This document shows, in pieces, positions 18,285-28,377 of a stretch of DNA of 48,360 bases. The translations under genes and the position numbers were made by a program. The stretch spans positions 1 to 48,360 of the forward strand of contig NZ_JQBY01000017.1 of the NCBI RefSeq assembly GCF_001437405.1. The letters are read 5' to 3'. This stretch comes from Pediococcus ethanolidurans. GTDB lineage: Bacteria; Bacillota; Bacilli; Lactobacillales; Lactobacillaceae. The notes beneath the pieces are model-generated. The model was not told the DNA's origin, did no database searches, and saw only the letters and a list, made by a program, of their open reading frames with translations. How positions within the stretch are numbered: the stretch's first letter is position 1; every line of letters starts with the position of its first letter.

Positions 18285-18878
18285 ATGTATGAATATTTGA
18301 TTGGTTATGTAACTCAAATCACACCGGAATTTGTCGTTTTAGAAGTTCAAGGTGTGGGCTATAAACTTTTTGTTGGTAATCCCTATCGATACGAAATTAG
18401 TCAAGAAAAACAAGTGAAAATTTACGTTCACGAGGCAGTTTCGGATACTGAAATTAGTTTGTATGGATTATTTGATGCAGAAGATAAAGAACTTTTTGAA
18501 AAATTATTATTGGTAAAAGGAATTGGTCCAAAAAGTGCTTTAGCGATCCTTGCAAATGAAGACCATTCTGGTTTAGTTTCTGCAATTAATCATGATGATG
18601 TCGCGTATCTTAAGAAATTTCCAAAAATAGGACCGAAGGCTGCCCAACAAATTATTCTGGATCTAAAAGGTAAAGTTACCTTAAGTTCAGAGAATCCAAT
18701 TCAGACTGTAAAAAAGCCTGTTGGCAACCGTCAATTAGCAGATGCACTAGATGCATTAACAGCGTTAGGGTATTCGGCACGCGATATTGCTAAAATTAAA
18801 CCTGATTTGGAAGAAGACGCGACACTGAGCACCGATCAGTATTTGAGTGCGGGGCTTAAATTGTTAATGAAAAAATAA
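18285..18878 (+). CDS. ruvA: Holliday junction branch migration protein RuvA
   Basis: RuvA tetramers bind Holliday junctions and load the RuvB motor. The 197-residue protein has an N-terminal OB-fold (MYEYLIGYVTQITPEFVVLE), the helix-hairpin-helix pair (LLVKGIGPKSALAIL and FPKIGPKAAQQIILDLKGK), and the small C-terminal RuvB-contact domain (ADALDALTALGYSARDI). ATG start with a GGAGAA Shine-Dalgarno. ruvB follows 19 bp later. The LexA box upstream indicates SOS induction of both genes. Confidence 0.97.
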   Translation: MYEYLIGYVTQITPEFVVLEVQGVGYKLFVGNPYRYEISQEKQVKIYVHEAVSDTEISLYGLFDAEDKELFEKLLLVKGIGPKSALAILANEDHSGLVSAINHDDVAYLKKFPKIGPKAAQQIILDLKGKVTLSSENPIQTVKKPVGNRQLADALDALTALGYSARDIAKIKPDLEEDATLSTDQYLSAGLKLLMKK

Positions 18879-18897
18879 AGAAGGAGGGGTGAGTTAA

Positions 18898-19917
18898 GTG
18901 AGTGATGTAGATGATGATCGACTTGTCTCTGGGGAAAATGAAAATTCAGAAGAAGCATCCATTGAAAAATCCCTACGTCCAGCAACCTTGGCACAGTATA
19001 TTGGTCAAGATCGAGTAAAACACGAGCTGTCAGTGTACATTCAGGCAACCAAGCAACGAGAAGAATCATTAGATCATGTATTACTTTATGGTCCGCCTGG
19101 TTTGGGTAAAACAACTTTAGCAATGGTTATTGCTAATGAAATGGCCGTTCATATTCGTACAACAAGTGGTCCGGCAATCGAAAAACCTGGTGATTTGGTT
19201 GCGTTATTGAACGAATTACAACCGGGTGATATTTTGTTTATTGATGAAATTCATCGCTTACCCAAAATTGTTGAAGAAATGCTGTATTCAGCAATGGAAG
19301 ATTTCTTTGTTGACATTGTGGTTGGGCAAGGTCCAACAGCTCATCCTATCCATTTTCCGTTACCGCCGTTCACACTAATTGGTGCAACTACCCGGGCGGG
19401 ATTGCTATCGGCGCCACTACGAGATCGTTTTGGAATTGTTGCGCATATGAATTATTACACGGTTGATGATTTAACTGAGATTGTAAAGCGGTCTGCTGAT
19501 ATTTTTAATACACAGATTACGGAACAAGGATCACACGAAATTGCAAGTCGATCACGGGGAACGCCACGAATTGCAAACCGTCTTTTAAAACGTGTTCGTG
19601 ACTTTATGGAGGTTTCGGATAAAACAGCGATTGATGAACAGATTGTCACAAAATCGTTGCAGTTTCTACGGGTTGATGAAGAAGGGCTCGATGAAATTGA
19701 TAATAAGATTTTAAAAACAATGATCAATTATTATCATGGTGGACCAGTTGGCTTGGGAACAATTGCTGCAAATATTGGAGAAGAAGCCGATACAATTGCA
19801 GAAATGTATGAACCGTATCTTATGCAAATTGGCTATTTGAACCGGACACCACGAGGCAGAGTAGTGACAGAAAAGGGATATGCACATCTGGGACTATCAC
19901 AAGAACGAACAAACTAA
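18898..19917 (+). CDS. ruvB: Holliday junction branch migration ATPase RuvB
   Basis: Hexameric AAA+ motor that drives branch migration with RuvA. The 339-residue protein has Walker A GPPGLGKT (65-72), Walker B FIDEIH (D116-E117), sensor 1 GATTRAG, the arginine-finger region LRDRFG, and the C-terminal winged helix ([12 protein letters not shown]). GTG start preceded by AGGAGGGG. Last gene of the mutSL-ruvAB region. The 3' flank runs into the repeat region before queA. Confidence 0.98.
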   Translation: MSDVDDDRLVSGENENSEEASIEKSLRPATLAQYIGQDRVKHELSVYIQATKQREESLDHVLLYGPPGLGKTTLAMVIANEMAVHIRTTSGPAIEKPGDLVALLNELQPGDILFIDEIHRLPKIVEEMLYSAMEDFFVDIVVGQGPTAHPIHFPLPPFTLIGATTRAGLLSAPLRDRFGIVAHMNYYTVDDLTEIVKRSADIFNTQITEQGSHEIASRSRGTPRIANRLLKRVRDFMEVSDKTAIDEQIVTKSLQFLRVDEEGLDEIDNKILKTMINYYHGGPVGLGTIAANIGEEADTIAEMYEPYLMQIGYLNRTPRGRVVTEKGYAHLGLSQERTN

Positions 19918-19944
19918 GAAAGCAAATGTAAGGTTTACTTTTCC

Positions 19945-20146
19945 TTACTAAAAGGAGCCATTCCGACTAGCCGGTTTCGGCGTAGTTCGACTGGACATCC
20001 TTTTTGAAAAAAATTTTGCGAATGCAAATATATCTTAATTACTAAAAGGAGCCATTCCGACTAGCCGGTTTTCGGTGTAGCTCGGCTGGACATCCTTAAA
20101 AAAAGATTTTGCGAATGCAAAATATACCATAATTACTAAAAGGAGC
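19945..20146 (+). repeat. Tandem 94-bp structured repeat in the queA leader (2 copies plus a truncated third)
   Basis: Unit 1 is 19945-20038, unit 2 is 20039-20132, and a third begins at 20133 and runs into the queA Shine-Dalgarno. All three begin TTACTAAAAGGAGC, exactly 94 bases apart. Each full unit holds a long interrupted hairpin: AAGGA pairs with TCCTT, CCA with TGG, CGA with TCG, CTA with TAG, GCCG with CGGC. A short hairpin TTTGC-GAAT-GCAAA follows. Differences between the units mostly keep the pairing: C to T gives a G-U pair, A to G adds a C-G pair. Unit 1's long hairpin ends in TTTTT and may terminate ruvB; unit 2 has lost that T run. I recognise no known riboswitch. Confidence 0.85.
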
Positions 20147-20154
20147 GAATCACC

Positions 20155-21189
20155 ATGACATTAACAGTTGATGATTTTGATTACGATTTACCACATGAGT
20201 TAATTGCTCAAACACCAATTAAAGAACGTGATGAGTCACGTTTACTAGTTTTGAATCACAAAACCGGTACTCTTGAAGATAAACACTTTTATGATATTTT
20301 AGATCAGTTACACGCTGGAGATGCAGTGGTTATGAATGATTCACGGGTTATGCCTGCCAGAATTTATGGCGTGAAACCCGAAACCGGTGCGCATATGGAA
20401 GTTCTATTGCTTCATAATGACACTGGTGATCAATGGGAAACATTAGTCAAACCAGCTAAACGGGCCAAGGTTGGGACAGTTATTGAATTTGGCGATGGGT
20501 TACTAAAAGCTACTGTTATAAAAGAATTAGAACATGGTGGCCGTGAAATTGAATTTCATTATGATGGTATCTTTATGGAAATTTTGGAAAAGCTTGGTGA
20601 AACGCCATTACCACCATACATCAAAGAGAAGCTAGATGATCCAGAACGTTATCAAACAGTTTATGCCCGTGAAAGTGGTAGCGCTGCGGCTCCGACGGCA
20701 GGTTTACACTGGACAAAAGAGTTGCTGAAAAAGGTCGAAGATAAGGGTGTCAAATTAGTTTATTTGACCCTTCATGTTGGTTTAGGAACTTTTCGGCCAG
20801 TTGATGAAGCTAATATTGAAGACCACAAGATGCATAGTGAATTTTATCGATTAAGCGAAGAATCAGCTGCAACTTTAAATGAAGTGCGCAAGAATGGTGG
20901 TCGTATTATAGCTACAGGAACTACTTCAATTCGCACGCTCGAAACGATTGGTACGAAGTTTAATGGTGAAATCAAGGCAGATAGTGGCTGGACCGATATC
21001 TTTATCAAGCCTGGGTATCAATGGCAGGTGGTTGATGCCTTTATTACGAACTTTCATTTACCAAAATCAACGTTAGTTATGTTAGTGGCGGCCTTTACAG
21101 GTCGAGATATGATTTTAAATGCCTATCAACATGCAATCAAGGAGAAGTATCGTTTCTTTAGTTTTGGGGATGCAATGTTCATTAAATAG
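20155..21189 (+). CDS. queA: S-adenosylmethionine:tRNA ribosyltransferase-isomerase QueA
   Basis: QueA transfers the ribosyl group of SAM to 7-aminomethyl-7-deazaguanine in tRNA, giving epoxyqueuosine. The 344-residue protein is full length and shows the conserved family sequences, including [34 protein letters not shown] and [15 protein letters not shown] start, with AAAGGAG eight bases upstream lying in the truncated third repeat unit. tgt follows after 34 bp, so the two queuosine enzymes form an operon. The unusual leader probably controls both. Confidence 0.98.
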   Translation: MTLTVDDFDYDLPHELIAQTPIKERDESRLLVLNHKTGTLEDKHFYDILDQLHAGDAVVMNDSRVMPARIYGVKPETGAHMEVLLLHNDTGDQWETLVKPAKRAKVGTVIEFGDGLLKATVIKELEHGGREIEFHYDGIFMEILEKLGETPLPPYIKEKLDDPERYQTVYARESGSAAAPTAGLHWTKELLKKVEDKGVKLVYLTLHVGLGTFRPVDEANIEDHKMHSEFYRLSEESAATLNEVRKNGGRIIATGTTSIRTLETIGTKFNGEIKADSGWTDIFIKPGYQWQVVDAFITNFHLPKSTLVMLVAAFTGRDMILNAYQHAIKEKYRFFSFGDAMFIK

Positions 21190-21205
21190 AACTGTAAATA
21201 AATGA

Positions 21206-22366
<1,161 letters not shown>

Positions 22367-22428
22367 ATTCACTGGAAGTTAACAGTAATATTTGATACAG
22401 TTAAGATAAAGAAAATGAGGTGTTTATA

Positions 22429-22848
22429 TTGGTATTAGGAGCAAATGCAAGTTTCGGTGGTACCGGAAGTATTATTTTTATTGTTTTAATTTTTGGATTA
22501 ATGTATTTTATGATGATTCGTCCACAAAAAAAACAACAACAAAAACATCAAGAAATGATGAGCAAGCTTCAAGTCGGTGATAAGGTTGTGACAATTGGCC
22601 GTTTACACGGAGTTGTTGACAAAGTCGATAATGACGCAAAAACCGTGACATTAGATTGTGACGGAATTTACTTGGTATTTGATCGGACGGCAATTATGCG
22701 TGTAGATCACGTAGAAGCTGTTCAACCAGCACCCAAAGCAACTGATGAAGCAGAATCAACAGACGATAAGACTGCCGATGATGAAGCAACAAAGGCACCA
22801 GATGCACCAGCTGACGATTCAACTGATGATGATGCAAATAATAAATAG
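22429..22848 (+). CDS. yajC: Preprotein translocase accessory subunit YajC
   Basis: Small single-span protein associated with SecDF. Membrane helix at about residues 12-32 (IIFIVLIFGLMYFMMI), then the hallmark RPQKKQQQKHQEMMSKLQVGDKVVT and a small beta domain. The C-terminal 40 residues are an acidic Asp/Ala/Thr tail, longer than in short YajC proteins. Start placed at TTG 22429, six bases after GAGGTG; the upstream in-frame GTG lies within that Shine-Dalgarno. 139 residues. Followed by a strong terminator. Confidence 0.95.
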   Translation: MVLGANASFGGTGSIIFIVLIFGLMYFMMIRPQKKQQQKHQEMMSKLQVGDKVVTIGRLHGVVDKVDNDAKTVTLDCDGIYLVFDRTAIMRVDHVEAVQPAPKATDEAESTDDKTADDEATKAPDAPADDSTDDDANNK

Positions 22849-22855
22849 ATAGTTT

Positions 22856-22892
22856 AAAAAATTTGAAACTTTTTTAGTTTCAAATTTTTTTT
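22856..22892 (+). terminator. Terminator after yajC
   Basis: AAAAATTTGAAACT pairs with AGTTTCAAATTTTT around TTTTT, ending in a T run. Confidence 0.9.
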
Positions 22893-22923
22893 GAGTTTTA
22901 TAAGTTGTGTATTTTGTACGAAA

Positions 22924-22939
22924 GTTTCATAATTGAAAC
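22924..22939. promoter_or_regulatory. 16-bp inverted repeat before zwf
   Basis: GTTTCATAATTGAAAC is a perfect inverted repeat (GTTTCA-TAAT-TGAAAC) 31 bp upstream of the zwf start. Its form suits a dimeric repressor or activator site. It does not match cre. Confidence 0.5.
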
Positions 22940-22970
22940 GAACAGATATTGTGAAAGCGGGGCAAATGTG

Positions 22971-24461
22971 ATGACACAGCAAGCGTTATTTATTATTTTT
23001 GGAGGAACAGGTGATTTAGCGTATCGCAAATTGTATCCCTCATTATTTCGTTTGTATGAAAAAGGATATTTGAAGGACAACTTTGCCGTTATTGGAACGG
23101 CACGCCGTCCTTGGACAGATGATCACTATCATGAAGTTGTTATGAACGCAGTTGCTGATGATGGTCATGAGTCAGATCGTACTAATAGCGAGTTGGCTCG
23201 CAAATTTGCCAGCCATTTTTATTATCAATCACATAATGTGAATGATACCGAACATTATGTAGCTTTGAGAAATTTGGCCGATAAACTAGATGAAAAATAT
23301 AATTTACAGGGAAATCGAATTTATTATTTAGCTATGGCACCACGATTTTTCGGAACTATTGCGGCTCATCTCAAATCTGAAAAGTTAATTACAGACCACG
23401 GATATAATCGCTTGATTATTGAAAAACCATTTGGAAGAGACCTTAAAACAGCTAAGGAACTTAATGATGATATTTCTGCTTCTTTTTCTGAAGATCAGAT
23501 TTATCGAATTGATCATTATTTGGGTAAAGAGGCTATTCAAAGTATTGCTGCATTACGGTTTGGCAATCAAGTGATTTCATCGCTTTGGAATAAAGAACAT
23601 ATTGATAATATTCAGATCACCTTGGCAGAATCACTGGGTGTTGAGGAACGTGCCGGATATTATGAAACAGCAGGTGCTTTGCGAGATATGGTGCAAAATC
23701 ATATTTTACAAATTGTTTCTCTGTTAACGATGGAAAAACCAAGTGAGTATACAGCTTCAGAATTGCGTGATCGCAAAGTTGAAGCTCTTCAAAATATTAA
23801 AGTCTATTCAAAAGAAGAGGCTTTGAATAATTTTGTGCGTGGTCAATATGGCGAAGATGCGGATCGTACTCAATCTGATTATCGACACGAAGAAGGAACA
23901 GATGAGCAATCACAAATTGAAACTTTTGTTTCCGGAAAATTAGAAACCAAAAATAAGACTTTAGCGGGTGTTCCTATCTATGTACGAACGGGTAAACGAT
24001 TAGCAAGAAAGTCAACTCAAATTAATGTGGTGTTTAAAAATGTTCAGACAAATATTTTTAAGGCTACCGGAGCAGATGATAGTAATCTGAATCAAAATGT
24101 CTTGACCTTGTTCATTGAGCCTGATCAGGGTTATCGCTTTGACTTAAATGTTAAGAGTGGTAATCAGAGTTATGGTATTATGCCAATTCATTTGGATTAT
24201 CATAAAACTTCTGCGGAAAAAGCAAAAATTCCAGAAGCTTATGAAAAGTTAATTCATGACGCTCTTGATGGCAATCGGACCAACTTTGCGCATTGGCATG
24301 AAGTTGCACAAGCATGGCGAATTGTTGATGTTATCCGCGATGCTTGGGATGGCGAAAAAGCAGATTTTCCAAATTATGTTAGTGGTTCAATGGGGCCACA
24401 AGCATCTCAAGATCTATTAAAACGCGATCATAGAAAATGGATATTTGATGCTACCAACTAA
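22971..24461 (+). CDS. zwf: Glucose-6-phosphate 1-dehydrogenase
   Basis: Oxidises glucose-6-phosphate to 6-phosphogluconolactone with NAD(P), the entry to the oxidative pentose phosphate or phosphoketolase route. The 496-residue protein has the nucleotide-binding GGTGDLAYRKL (residues 11-21) and the active-site RIDHYLGKE (179-187, with the catalytic His a little further on in the family). Start placed at ATG 22971, eight bases after GCGGGG; the reading frame continues upstream to 22905 without a better site. No gnd or pgl gene is adjacent, so it is a single-gene unit between two terminators. Confidence 0.96.
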   Translation: MTQQALFIIFGGTGDLAYRKLYPSLFRLYEKGYLKDNFAVIGTARRPWTDDHYHEVVMNAVADDGHESDRTNSELARKFASHFYYQSHNVNDTEHYVALRNLADKLDEKYNLQGNRIYYLAMAPRFFGTIAAHLKSEKLITDHGYNRLIIEKPFGRDLKTAKELNDDISASFSEDQIYRIDHYLGKEAIQSIAALRFGNQVISSLWNKEHIDNIQITLAESLGVEERAGYYETAGALRDMVQNHILQIVSLLTMEKPSEYTASELRDRKVEALQNIKVYSKEEALNNFVRGQYGEDADRTQSDYRHEEGTDEQSQIETFVSGKLETKNKTLAGVPIYVRTGKRLARKSTQINVVFKNVQTNIFKATGADDSNLNQNVLTLFIEPDQGYRFDLNVKSGNQSYGIMPIHLDYHKTSAEKAKIPEAYEKLIHDALDGNRTNFAHWHEVAQAWRIVDVIRDAWDGEKADFPNYVSGSMGPQASQDLLKRDHRKWIFDATN

Positions 24462-24464
24462 ATA

Positions 24465-24514
24465 AAATTAAAACGGATTTTGGAATAAAAATTTTCTAAG
24501 ATCCGTTTTAATTT
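24465..24514 (+). terminator. Terminator after zwf
   Basis: AAATTAAAACGGAT (24465-24478) pairs perfectly with ATCCGTTTTAATTT (24501-24514). The arms end in A and T runs, so it may work in both directions. Confidence 0.85.
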
Positions 24515-24523
24515 GCTTGCTTT

Positions 24524-24537
24524 CAAACGTATGTTCG
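24524..24537. promoter_or_regulatory. LexA (SOS) operator of dinB
   Basis: CAAACGTATGTTCG differs from the CGAACRNRYGTTCG pattern at one base. It lies between a -35-like TTGCTT (24513-24518) and the dinB start, where bound LexA would block transcription. Confidence 0.75.
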
Positions 24538-24561
24538 GATAAACTGGATTTGGGTGATAAA

Positions 24562-25686
24562 ATGGATGCAAGTATTGAGATTCTTCCCATACATGTGAAT
24601 ACTTCTAGAAAAATAATCCATGTGGATATGGATGCATTCTACGCTTCAATTGAAGAACGAGAAAATCCAAAATTACGTCTGAACCCATTAGTAGTGGCAA
24701 GAGATCCACGCCAAACTGGTGGTAAAGGGGTTGTGGCAACTGCAAACTATCTTGCGCGAAAAAAGGGTGTTCATTCTGCGATGAGTGCACAAAAAGCGTT
24801 GGAGCTGTGTCCAGAGGCAACTTTTAAAACACCAGACTTCACGTTATATCGAAAAGTTTCGGATCAAATTCATGAAATTTTTGCTGAATATACGGAAATG
24901 ATTGAACCGGTTGCTTTTGATGAAGCCTATTTGGACGTCACACATAATAAAAAACAGATTGAGAGTTCAGTGGAAGTTGCACACCAAATCCAAAGTGAAA
25001 TTTATGCTAAGACACAGTTGACTTGTTCAACGGGTATTTCGTACAATAAATTTTTAGCAAAATTGACTTCAGAATATCAAAAACCAGTTGGCGTGGCAGT
25101 AGTCTTACCAGAAGATGTTCGTGAATTTCTAGATAAGCTGCCAATCGAAAAGTTTCGCGGCGTTGGTAAAAAAACGGTTCCCAAAATGCATGATTTAAAA
25201 ATTTTCAATGGCCAGGATCTTTATAAAAGAAGTGAATTGGAGTTGATTCATCATTTTGGTCGTTTTGGGGACGTTTTATACCACCATGTACGTGGTTCTG
25301 ATGATCGCCCTGTGGCATACCAAAGAGAACGAAAATCAATTGGTAAGGAAAGAACGTACAATCCTAATTTGACGTCTGAATTAGAAATTGAAGATGAACT
25401 AAAATTATTGGCCCAAAAAGTGGCCGAAACGATGAAACAAAAACAAAAACACGGGAAAACGTTAGTCTTAAAGGTGAGATATTCAGATTTTGAAACAATT
25501 ACTAAACGGCAAACCTTCACAGAATTCTTAGATAATAGCGAAGAAACCTATCTTTTTTATGCGCGGCAATTATTTGATGAATTTGGAAATAGCCAGCGAG
25601 GTATTCGATTATTAGGAATTACACTAACAAATTTAGCGGGTATGAATTTTGAAAACATGACATTGCCTTTATTTAATCAAGACTGA
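24562..25686 (+). CDS. dinB: DNA polymerase IV (Y-family)
   Basis: Error-prone translesion polymerase. Catalytic residues are in place: D22 in [13 protein letters not shown] and D120-E121 in [10 protein letters not shown]. The thumb has FRGVGKKT, and the little-finger domain includes [10 protein letters not shown]. The C-terminus MTLPLFNQD resembles the beta-clamp binding motif. Start chosen at ATG 24562, which follows a GGGTG Shine-Dalgarno. The open frame continues upstream to 24517, but that part overlaps the promoter and LexA box. 374 residues. SOS control is shown by the operator. Confidence 0.95.
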   Translation: MDASIEILPIHVNTSRKIIHVDMDAFYASIEERENPKLRLNPLVVARDPRQTGGKGVVATANYLARKKGVHSAMSAQKALELCPEATFKTPDFTLYRKVSDQIHEIFAEYTEMIEPVAFDEAYLDVTHNKKQIESSVEVAHQIQSEIYAKTQLTCSTGISYNKFLAKLTSEYQKPVGVAVVLPEDVREFLDKLPIEKFRGVGKKTVPKMHDLKIFNGQDLYKRSELELIHHFGRFGDVLYHHVRGSDDRPVAYQRERKSIGKERTYNPNLTSELEIEDELKLLAQKVAETMKQKQKHGKTLVLKVRYSDFETITKRQTFTEFLDNSEETYLFYARQLFDEFGNSQRGIRLLGITLTNLAGMNFENMTLPLFNQD

Positions 25687-25782
25687 TTTCTTGTTTTGTA
25701 TTTAACCTTAAAAGCTAGTATACTGGGATGAAGTGAAAACACGCATTCCTTTTAATTTAGTTTGAAACAGAAAGAAGAAATT

Positions 25783-26748
25783 ATGACACTGCAGCAAGAA
25801 ATTTTTGAACAAATCAAAAAACATCAACGAATTATTATTCACCGACATCAGCGACCAGATCCGGATGCAATTGGATCTCAAATTGGTTTAGCTGAAATTA
25901 TTCATGCATCATTCCCAATGAAGACGGTGTTAGCAGTGGGAAAACAAATCAGTGGTTTATCTTGGATTGGTAATATGGATGTTGCCGATGATGATGACTA
26001 CGATGATGCGCTGGTTATTGTAACCGACACGGCGAATCCGCCCCGGGTGGATGATAATCGCTATACTAATGGCCAAGAATTAATTAAGATCGATCATCAT
26101 CCAAATGATGATCCCTATGGTGATTTAATCTGGGTGCTGCCGAATGCTTCCAGTAGTTCCGAAATGGTTTTTGATTTTTATCATCAATTTAAAAAAGAAC
26201 TTAAGTTAACGCCGAAAGCTGCTGAAGCTTTATATGCGGGTATTCTTGGCGATACTGGTCGTTTCTTGTATCCAGCGACGACGCCACATACATTACGTGT
26301 AGCAGCTTCATTAATGGCAACAGGTTTTGATGTAACGGCGGTTAATCAGAAGTTAGATAGTATTGCATTACCAGTGGCACGTCTTTCTGCTTATGTTTAC
26401 GAAAATTTGGAAATTACGGATGCAGGGGCGGCTACAGTTTGTCTGACCGCAGAAGTATTGGATAAATTTGATTTAAAGGATGCGGGCACCGCGGGAGTCG
26501 TACCGCTCCCCGGAAAAATTGATTCTGTCGTTTGTTGGGCAATTTTTGTTATTCAACGAGATGGAACTTATCGTGTACGTTTACGTTCAAAAGGTCCAAC
26601 AATTAATGAACTTGCTAAAAAACATGATGGAGGCGGTCATGCTTTAGCAAGTGGGGCAAAAGCAAAAGACTTAGATGAAATAAAGGCCATCAAAAATGAA
26701 TTGGCCGAAATTGCCACTGCTTATCAGAAGAAGAACAAGAAGGAGTAA
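25783..26748 (+). CDS. nrnA: Bifunctional oligoribonuclease / pAp phosphatase NrnA
   Basis: DHH/DHHA1 phosphoesterase that degrades nanoRNAs and dephosphorylates pAp. The 321-residue protein has HRHQRPDPDAIGS (N-terminal metal site), KIDHHP (the DHH motif), GILGDTGRF, and the DHHA1 glycine motif GGGHALASGA. Length fits the family. Start placed at ATG 25783 after an AAAGAAG Shine-Dalgarno; an upstream in-frame TTG at 25762 has none. TATACT near 25720 suggests a promoter. The helicase gene begins 3 bp after the stop, so the two are coupled. Confidence 0.93.
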   Translation: MTLQQEIFEQIKKHQRIIIHRHQRPDPDAIGSQIGLAEIIHASFPMKTVLAVGKQISGLSWIGNMDVADDDDYDDALVIVTDTANPPRVDDNRYTNGQELIKIDHHPNDDPYGDLIWVLPNASSSSEMVFDFYHQFKKELKLTPKAAEALYAGILGDTGRFLYPATTPHTLRVAASLMATGFDVTAVNQKLDSIALPVARLSAYVYENLEITDAGAATVCLTAEVLDKFDLKDAGTAGVVPLPGKIDSVVCWAIFVIQRDGTYRVRLRSKGPTINELAKKHDGGGHALASGAKAKDLDEIKAIKNELAEIATAYQKKNKKE

Positions 26749-26751
26749 TTA

Positions 26752-28128
26752 ATGAAAAACGGTTTTACAGAGTTTAATTTGCAACCATTTCTGCTCACCG
26801 CATTAAAAGAAATTAATTTTAATCAACCAACACCGGTTCAAGAAAAGTTGATTCCAGTGATTGAAGCAGGAAAAAGTGTGATTGGGCAATCTCAAACGGG
26901 TAGTGGCAAAACACATACCTTTTTATTGCCTATTTTGAATCATATTGATCCTCAAAAACAACAGGTGCAGGTTGTTATTACGACACCAAGTCGTGAACTT
27001 GCTTATCAAATTCATACTGCTGCACGGCAACTGGTGAAATTTTCTGATAGCGAGATTGAAATTGGAAACTATGTTGGTGGAACAGATAAAAAACGACAAA
27101 TTGAAAAGTTAAAGCACCGTCAACCACAAGTGGTTATTGGGACACCTGGAAGAGTTTGGGACTTGATTAGTAGTCAAGCACTGGACGTTCATTTGGCTGC
27201 CCAGTTTGTGGTGGACGAAGCTGATATGACACTTGATATGGGCTTCTTAAATGAAGTGGATAAGATTGCCGCAAGTTTGCCTAAAAAACTACAGATGATG
27301 GTTTTCTCGGCAACCATTCCGCATTCATTAAATATCTTTTTAAAGAAATATATGGTTAATCCAGTCATTGAGGAAATCCCTGTACAAAGTATAATTAGTC
27401 CAACAATTGAGAATTGGTTGATTTCTACCAAGAGTAAGGGTAAAAATAACGTGATTCATCAACTTTTAACTATTGGAGAACCTTACCTTGTACTTATCTT
27501 TTGTAATACCAAAGAGCGTGTTGATGAATTAACTTATTATTTAAAAAATAAAGGTCTAAAAGTTGCCAAAGTCCATGGTGGCGTCCCACCTCGCGAACGA
27601 AAACGTGTCATGAAAGAGATTCATAATCTTGATTTCCAATTTGTTGTTGCAACTGATTTGGCTGCCCGAGGAATTGATATCGAGGGCGTTTCAATGGTAA
27701 TCAATGATGGTATTCCTGATGATTTGGACTTCTTTATCCATCGTGTTGGTCGAACTGGGCGAAATGGTATGTCAGGGATAGCAATTACTTTGTATGAACC
27801 CGGCGAAGAGGCTAAGGTTTCGGAAATTGAAAAATTAGGTGTCAAGTTTCAACCTAAGGCAATTAAAAATGGTGAAGTAGTTGATTCCTACGACCGTAAT
27901 CGCCGAACAACACGTGTTAAAGATCATCATAAGTTGGATCCTACAATGGTTGGAATGGTTAAAAAGAAGAAACGCAAGGTTAAACCTGGATATAAACGTC
28001 GTATTAAAAAAGCAATTGAAATTCAAGATCAAAGAGATCGACGAGTTGCTAAACATCAAGAATTTCTTAAAACAAAACGACAGAAAATTAAACAGAATCG
28101 TGCTAAACGAAATTCAGGGGAGCATTGA
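26752..28128 (+). CDS. DEAD-box RNA helicase (CshB-like)
   Basis: ATP-dependent RNA helicase, 458 residues. Motifs in order: Q motif NQPTPVQ, motif I SQTGSGKT, Ia PSRELAYQ, II DEAD (VVDEADMTLDMGF), III SAT, V ATDLAARGID and VI HRVGRTGR. The last 60 residues are strongly basic and likely bind RNA, as in B. subtilis CshB (YqfR). Substrate not known; cold adaptation and ribosome or mRNA handling are the usual roles. Three bases separate it from nrnA, a pairing of RNA unwinding with nanoRNA degradation. Confidence 0.93.
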   Translation: MKNGFTEFNLQPFLLTALKEINFNQPTPVQEKLIPVIEAGKSVIGQSQTGSGKTHTFLLPILNHIDPQKQQVQVVITTPSRELAYQIHTAARQLVKFSDSEIEIGNYVGGTDKKRQIEKLKHRQPQVVIGTPGRVWDLISSQALDVHLAAQFVVDEADMTLDMGFLNEVDKIAASLPKKLQMMVFSATIPHSLNIFLKKYMVNPVIEEIPVQSIISPTIENWLISTKSKGKNNVIHQLLTIGEPYLVLIFCNTKERVDELTYYLKNKGLKVAKVHGGVPPRERKRVMKEIHNLDFQFVVATDLAARGIDIEGVSMVINDGIPDDLDFFIHRVGRTGRNGMSGIAITLYEPGEEAKVSEIEKLGVKFQPKAIKNGEVVDSYDRNRRTTRVKDHHKLDPTMVGMVKKKKRKVKPGYKRRIKKAIEIQDQRDRRVAKHQEFLKTKRQKIKQNRAKRNSGEH

Positions 28129-28154
28129 CAAGCAGTTATTTTCTGCAATATAAT
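28125..28154 (+). promoter_or_regulatory. Promoter of alaS
   Basis: TTGACA (28125-28130) and TATAAT (28149-28154), both perfect, spaced by 18 bp. The -35 overlaps the end of the helicase gene. Confidence 0.85.
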
Positions 28155-28161
28155 AGTTTTT

Positions 28162-28355
28162 GGTTAAGGACATATTAAAATTAATAAAATTTCAGAAACG
28201 TTTTGGCTAATGTGAAAAACGATTTTATGGTTTTAAGGCTACCTTATAAGAGGATTCGCGACTCTGCGTTAAAGAGCTTAAGAGGTAAACGATCAAGATC
28301 GTTGCAAGTAAAGTGGTACCGCGCTAAAGCGTCTTTACTAGCAACGGTCTTTTTA
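28162..28355 (+). promoter_or_regulatory. Alanine T-box leader
   Basis: A complete T-box in front of alaS. The lower stem I helix TAAGG (28165-28169) pairs with CCTTA (28242-28246). The specifier GCT (alanine) is at 28238-28240, one base before that helix. The core AGTGGTACCGCG is at about 28312-28323, and its TGGT fits A73 of tRNA-Ala. The terminator uses GTTGC-AAGTAAAG against CTTTACT-AGCAAC and ends in TTTTT near 28355. Confidence 0.93.
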
Positions 28356-28377
28356 TGTGATTAGAAAGGGAAAAGAT

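Noticed and set aside
19960-20007. Short open frame in repeat unit 1 read from ATT
   Set aside because: It needs an ATT start two bases after the Shine-Dalgarno, and the frame is broken in unit 2 by an extra T. Pairing, not coding, is conserved.
19945-20146. CRISPR-like repeats
   Set aside because: The 94-bp units are contiguous without spacers and only two and a fraction are present; no cas genes lie nearby.
19945-20154. Known preQ1 riboswitch before queA
   Set aside because: The preQ1-I pattern (short hairpin with C-rich loop and A-rich tail) and the preQ1-II arrangement are not seen; the repeated hairpin is much longer and has other conserved segments. A related function is still possible and is listed as a finding.
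22951-22967. cre site at the zwf start
   Set aside because: GTGAAAGCGGGGCAAA has the left half of a cre but GGG where A/T are needed.
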